This document shows positions 4,436 to 6,434 of a DNA stretch of 6,434 bases, piece after piece. Location of the stretch: contig JAKDNQ010000128.1 of NCBI GenBank assembly GCA_030456405.1, positions 1-6,434 on the forward strand. The letters run 5' to 3'. Every line of letters begins with the position of its first letter. The stretch's first letter is position 1. Source of the stretch: Nitrospira sp. GTDB lineage: Bacteria; Nitrospirota; Nitrospiria; Nitrospirales; Nitrospiraceae. The translations under genes and the position numbers were made by a program. A model generated the notes under the pieces. It was not told where the DNA came from, made no database searches, and saw only the letters and a program-made list of their open reading frames with translations.

Positions 4436-4645
4436 TTACACAGGGCGCCAATGTAGACTTGGCCCGACTTGTTCAGAATGATTATAGAGATAAAGTTTGA
4501 CACCCAAGCCAAACTCGGCAGCAATTCGATTACATTCTTTCAATCGAGTCTTCTTCTCCGTCATCGATGTAGCACGCTCTACCAATCCGATAGCTTTGGC
4601 AAGGCGCCATCTCAGCACAAAATGTTGCGCTTCTTTCTTCGTCAT
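4436..4645 (-). CDS. Small protein translationally coupled to gltD (69 aa)
   Basis: The ATG at 4645 overlaps the gltD stop as ATGA, so ribosomes ending gltD could start this gene. The first ~47 residues (MTKKEAQHFVLRWRLAKAIG...LKECNRIAAEFGLG) form charged helices and resemble the N-terminal part of ~90-residue proteins often encoded just before nucleotidyltransferases of the type that follows here. The last ~20 residues (VKLYLYNHSEQVGPSLHWRP) do not fit that pattern, so the C-terminus may be truncated or frameshifted. A functional link with the nucleotidyltransferase 123 nt downstream is plausible but not shown. It is not part of glutamate synthase. Alternative: a decayed reading frame kept open by chance. 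Confidence 0.6.
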   Translation of the reverse strand: MTKKEAQHFVLRWRLAKAIGLVERATSMTEKKTRLKECNRIAAEFGLGVKLYLYNHSEQVGPSLHWRPV

Positions 4646-6078
4646 TTCAACGCCGACTTTGCCGATCTTCCAGCGTGCAAATATTGATCAATCCCCGCTG
4701 CCATCTTGCGCCCTTCGGCGATGGCCCAGACGATGAGGGAGGCGCCGCGTTTGGTGTCGCCACCGGCAAAGACGCCGTCGAGGTTGGTCATGAAGTGATC
4801 GTTTACCGACACCGCGCCACGCTGATCGTATTTCACGCCGAGGCTGTCCAGAAGACCATGCTTGACCGGGCCGGTGAAACCCATCGCGAGTAGAACCAGA
4901 TCCGTATCCATCTCGAAGTCGCTGTTTGGGATTGCCGCGAACTTGCCGTTCTCGAACTTCACCCGATTGCCGTGAAGCTTCGTCACCTGGCCATTGTGGC
5001 CGGTGAACTTCGTGGTCGAGATACTCCACTGCCTATCGCAACCTTCTTCATGCGCGTGCGAGGTGCGGAGTTGCATGGGCCAGAGCGGCCAAGGAGTCGA
5101 ATCGGCTCTGGTCGGGGGCGGCTCCGGGAGCAACTCAAACTGATGCGCTTCGATACAGCCCTGCCGGTGCGTCGTCCCCAAACAATCTGAGCCCGTATCG
5201 CCGCCGCCGATGATGACGACGCGCTTTCCCTTGGCAGTGATCGGCTCGTCCGTCACGGAAATTCCGGCGGTGCGCTTATTCTGTTGAGTCAGGTATTCCA
5301 TCGCCAGATGCACGCCCTTGAGTTCACGGCCAGGAATCGGCAGCTCACGGGCCTGCTCTGCGCCCATGGTCAACCCCACCGCGTCGAACTGCGCTCGCAG
5401 TTGTTCACCCGAGATGTCTTTCCCAATCGTCACACCGGTTTTGAACTCGATGCCCTCGGCTTTCATCTGCTCCAGCCGACGATCGATGACCCACTTTTCC
5501 ATTTTGAAATCGGGGATACCGTAGCGCAACAGACCACCGATGCGATCGGACTTCTCGAAGAGGGTGACGCGATGCCCCGCGCGCGCCAATTGCTGCGCCG
5601 CCGCCATACCAGCCGGACCCGATCCGACAATGGCGACGGTCTTCCCTGTGTTGATGACGGGCAGCATCGGTTCGACATAACCCTCGCTGAAGCCGCGGTC
5701 GATGACGTTCCACTCGATGATGCGAATGGACACAGGGTCTTCGTTGATGCCGAGCACGCAGGCCCCTTCACAGGGCGCCGGGCAAAGCCTGCCGGTAAAC
5801 TCAGGGAAGTTGTTCGTCGTATGAAGCGCCTTGAGTGCGTCTTTCCAGCGGCCACGATAGACGAGGTCGTTCCAGTCGGGGATCAAGTTGACGACTGGAC
5901 AGCCGGTGTTTCCCTGGCAGAATGGCACACCGCAGTCCATGCAGCGGGCGCCCTGCGCCTTGAGCTTGTCTTCGGAGATGGGTTCATACATCTCCTTCCA
6001 ATCGAGCACGCGCAGCTCGACCGGTTTCCGCTTGGGGCCCTCACGGGCATATTTCATGAAACCTTTGATATCGCCCAT
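4642..6078 (-). CDS. gltD: Glutamate synthase small (beta) subunit
   Basis: The 478-residue product has the normal length and order for the NADPH-dependent GOGAT beta subunit. This cytoplasmic flavoprotein passes electrons from NAD(P)H to the large subunit, which makes two glutamates from glutamine and 2-oxoglutarate. The N-terminal iron-sulfur domain has C46-x2-C49-x4-C54-x5-C60 and a second group C99-x3-C103-x3-C107. The FAD-binding GSGPAG is at 152-157 and the NAD(P)H-binding GGGDTG at 291-296. The C-terminal FAD contact is in GVFAGGDTKRGASLIVWAIAEG. No residue block is missing. The start ATG at 6078 begins the conserved MGDIKGFMKYAR; only a weak purine-rich RBS precedes it. It lies 74 nt after gltB and its stop overlaps the next ORF. 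The usual AxGAxxPR segment reads TMGAEQAR here, a mild deviation. Confidence 0.97.
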   Translation of the reverse strand: MGDIKGFMKYAREGPKRKPVELRVLDWKEMYEPISEDKLKAQGARCMDCGVPFCQGNTGCPVVNLIPDWNDLVYRGRWKDALKALHTTNNFPEFTGRLCPAPCEGACVLGINEDPVSIRIIEWNVIDRGFSEGYVEPMLPVINTGKTVAIVGSGPAGMAAAQQLARAGHRVTLFEKSDRIGGLLRYGIPDFKMEKWVIDRRLEQMKAEGIEFKTGVTIGKDISGEQLRAQFDAVGLTMGAEQARELPIPGRELKGVHLAMEYLTQQNKRTAGISVTDEPITAKGKRVVIIGGGDTGSDCLGTTHRQGCIEAHQFELLPEPPPTRADSTPWPLWPMQLRTSHAHEEGCDRQWSISTTKFTGHNGQVTKLHGNRVKFENGKFAAIPNSDFEMDTDLVLLAMGFTGPVKHGLLDSLGVKYDQRGAVSVNDHFMTNLDGVFAGGDTKRGASLIVWAIAEGRKMAAGIDQYLHAGRSAKSALK

Positions 6079-6096
6079 CTCGTTTCCAGTGCTGAA

Positions 6097-6115
6097 TCTT
6101 TACTGACCGGTCAAG
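6097..6115. promoter_or_regulatory. Short palindrome in the gltB-gltD gap
   Basis: The 10-bp palindrome TGACCGGTCA sits at about 6105-6114, with partly complementary flanks (ACT on the left, AGT on the right with one extra base). It lies between gltB and gltD, 26 nt before the gltD start. It could be a protein-binding site or a weak RNA hairpin; no promoter hexamers pair with it clearly. Confidence 0.25.
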
Positions 6116-6126
6116 TTCCTTATTCT

Positions 6127-6154
6127 ACCCCTTACCCTTTACCCCTCACTCCTT
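6127..6154. repeat. Heptanucleotide tandem repeat at the gltB stop
   Basis: Four 7-bp units follow one another on the plus strand: ACCCCTT, ACCCTTT, ACCCCTC, ACTCCTT (consensus ACCCCTT). Read as mRNA (minus strand) they form a G-rich tract with GGGG, GGG and GGGG runs spaced by TAAA/TAA, starting within the gltB stop codon. The tract could form a weak G-quadruplex or act as a purine-rich, ribosome-site-like region before gltD. Confidence 0.6.
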
Positions 6155-6434
6155 ACTTGGCCGCGGCTGCCTTCTTCTTCCGTTCTTCTAACACGCGCTT
6201 ATAGTCCACCGGCATGACCTTCTCGAACTTCGGCAACATTGATTCCCAGCTGTCGAGAATACGCTTCGCATTCCGGCTGCCGGTGTGCATGAAGTGCGAC
6301 GTGATCATCTGATGCAGCGTCTTCTTGTCGTCCGCCGTCTTCACCTTTTCCAACTCCACCATGCCGAAGTTACAGCGCGATTGAAACTTATCGAATTCGT
6401 TCAGCACAAACGCCACGCCGCCCGACATGCCGGC
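6153..6434 (-). CDS. gltB: Glutamate synthase large (alpha) subunit, C-terminal end (gene enters from the right edge)
   Basis: The visible 93 codons begin AGMSGGVAFVLNEFDKFQSR and include CNFGMVELEKV, a HFMHTGSRNAKRILDSWE helix and LPKFEKVMPVDYKRVLEE. This is the characteristic end of the GltB GXGXG beta-helix domain and its C-terminal tail. The large subunit carries the glutaminase and synthase sites; only this structural end lies in the window. It ends in a Lys/Ala-rich tail (ERKKKAAAAK) and TAA at 6153-6155. gltD follows 74 nt later on the same strand, the classical gltBD operon. An ATG within the visible part (6428) is internal, not a start. Confidence 0.95.
   Translation of the reverse strand, partial: AGMSGGVAFVLNEFDKFQSRCNFGMVELEKVKTADDKKTLHQMITSHFMHTGSRNAKRILDSWESMLPKFEKVMPVDYKRVLEERKKKAAAAK

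Noticed and set aside
5284..6204. 306-codon open frame on the plus strand
   Set aside because: It lies antisense to the conserved gltD, runs past its start into the gltB tail and shows no protein-like features.

Overview
The window looks like a bacterial chromosome of roughly 50-55% GC. A conserved nitrogen-assimilation operon (gltBD) lies at the right end, next to about 4.6 kb of accessory, partly decayed DNA. Every gene I can support is on the minus strand, so the order below follows transcription, from high to low coordinates. The GltB/GltD sequences and the mix of toxin-antitoxin genes, repeats and gene remnants recall environmental Gram-negative lineages such as Nitrospira. That is an impression, not a proof.

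Right end (3506-6434). The 3' end of gltB is followed by complete gltD. The stop of gltD overlaps the start of a 69-codon ORF (ATGA). Next comes a two-gene module: a polymerase-beta-type nucleotidyltransferase of AbiEii/MNT type and a 73-residue partner, 1 nt apart. The module ends on a second, diverged and stop-containing copy of the last ~29 codons of a gltD gene (3506-3598). The accessory genes therefore sit between a real gltD end and a relic gltD end, as expected for insertion or rearrangement at the 3' end of gltD.

Middle (2919-3505). I find no convincing gene here. A degenerate ~22-bp repeat occurs in two good copies and one poor copy.

Integron-like block (754-2918). Two gene cassettes are recognisable from attC chemistry. 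The 67-bp attC at 1798-1864 joins them. The R'' box at the end of each cassette is exactly complementary to the GTTRRRY box at the start of the same cassette (GGCTAAC with GTTAGCC; GCCTAAC with GTTAGGC). Cassette 2 carries a zinc-ribbon plus HEPN-like gene (Rx4H motif) split by a 152-bp MITE with 24-bp terminal inverted repeats and 8-bp target duplications. Cassette 1 carries an intact, unrecognised helical protein gene. The attC of cassette 1 is only half present; it ends in a perfect 43-bp hairpin and is fused directly to the last ~45 codons of an integron-type tyrosine recombinase.

Left end (1-750). A relic of a REP-associated tyrosine transposase and an 18-bp palindrome are followed by a brnT-brnA type II toxin-antitoxin operon. 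Its consensus-like promoter lies within a palindrome that reaches the brnT start codon. brnA runs off the left edge.

Taken together, this is a small hotspot of toxin-like, defence-like and mobile DNA downstream of a housekeeping operon. The most informative observations are the MITE-split HEPN-like cassette gene, the half attC fused to an intI tail, and the duplicated gltD 3' end around the nucleotidyltransferase module.
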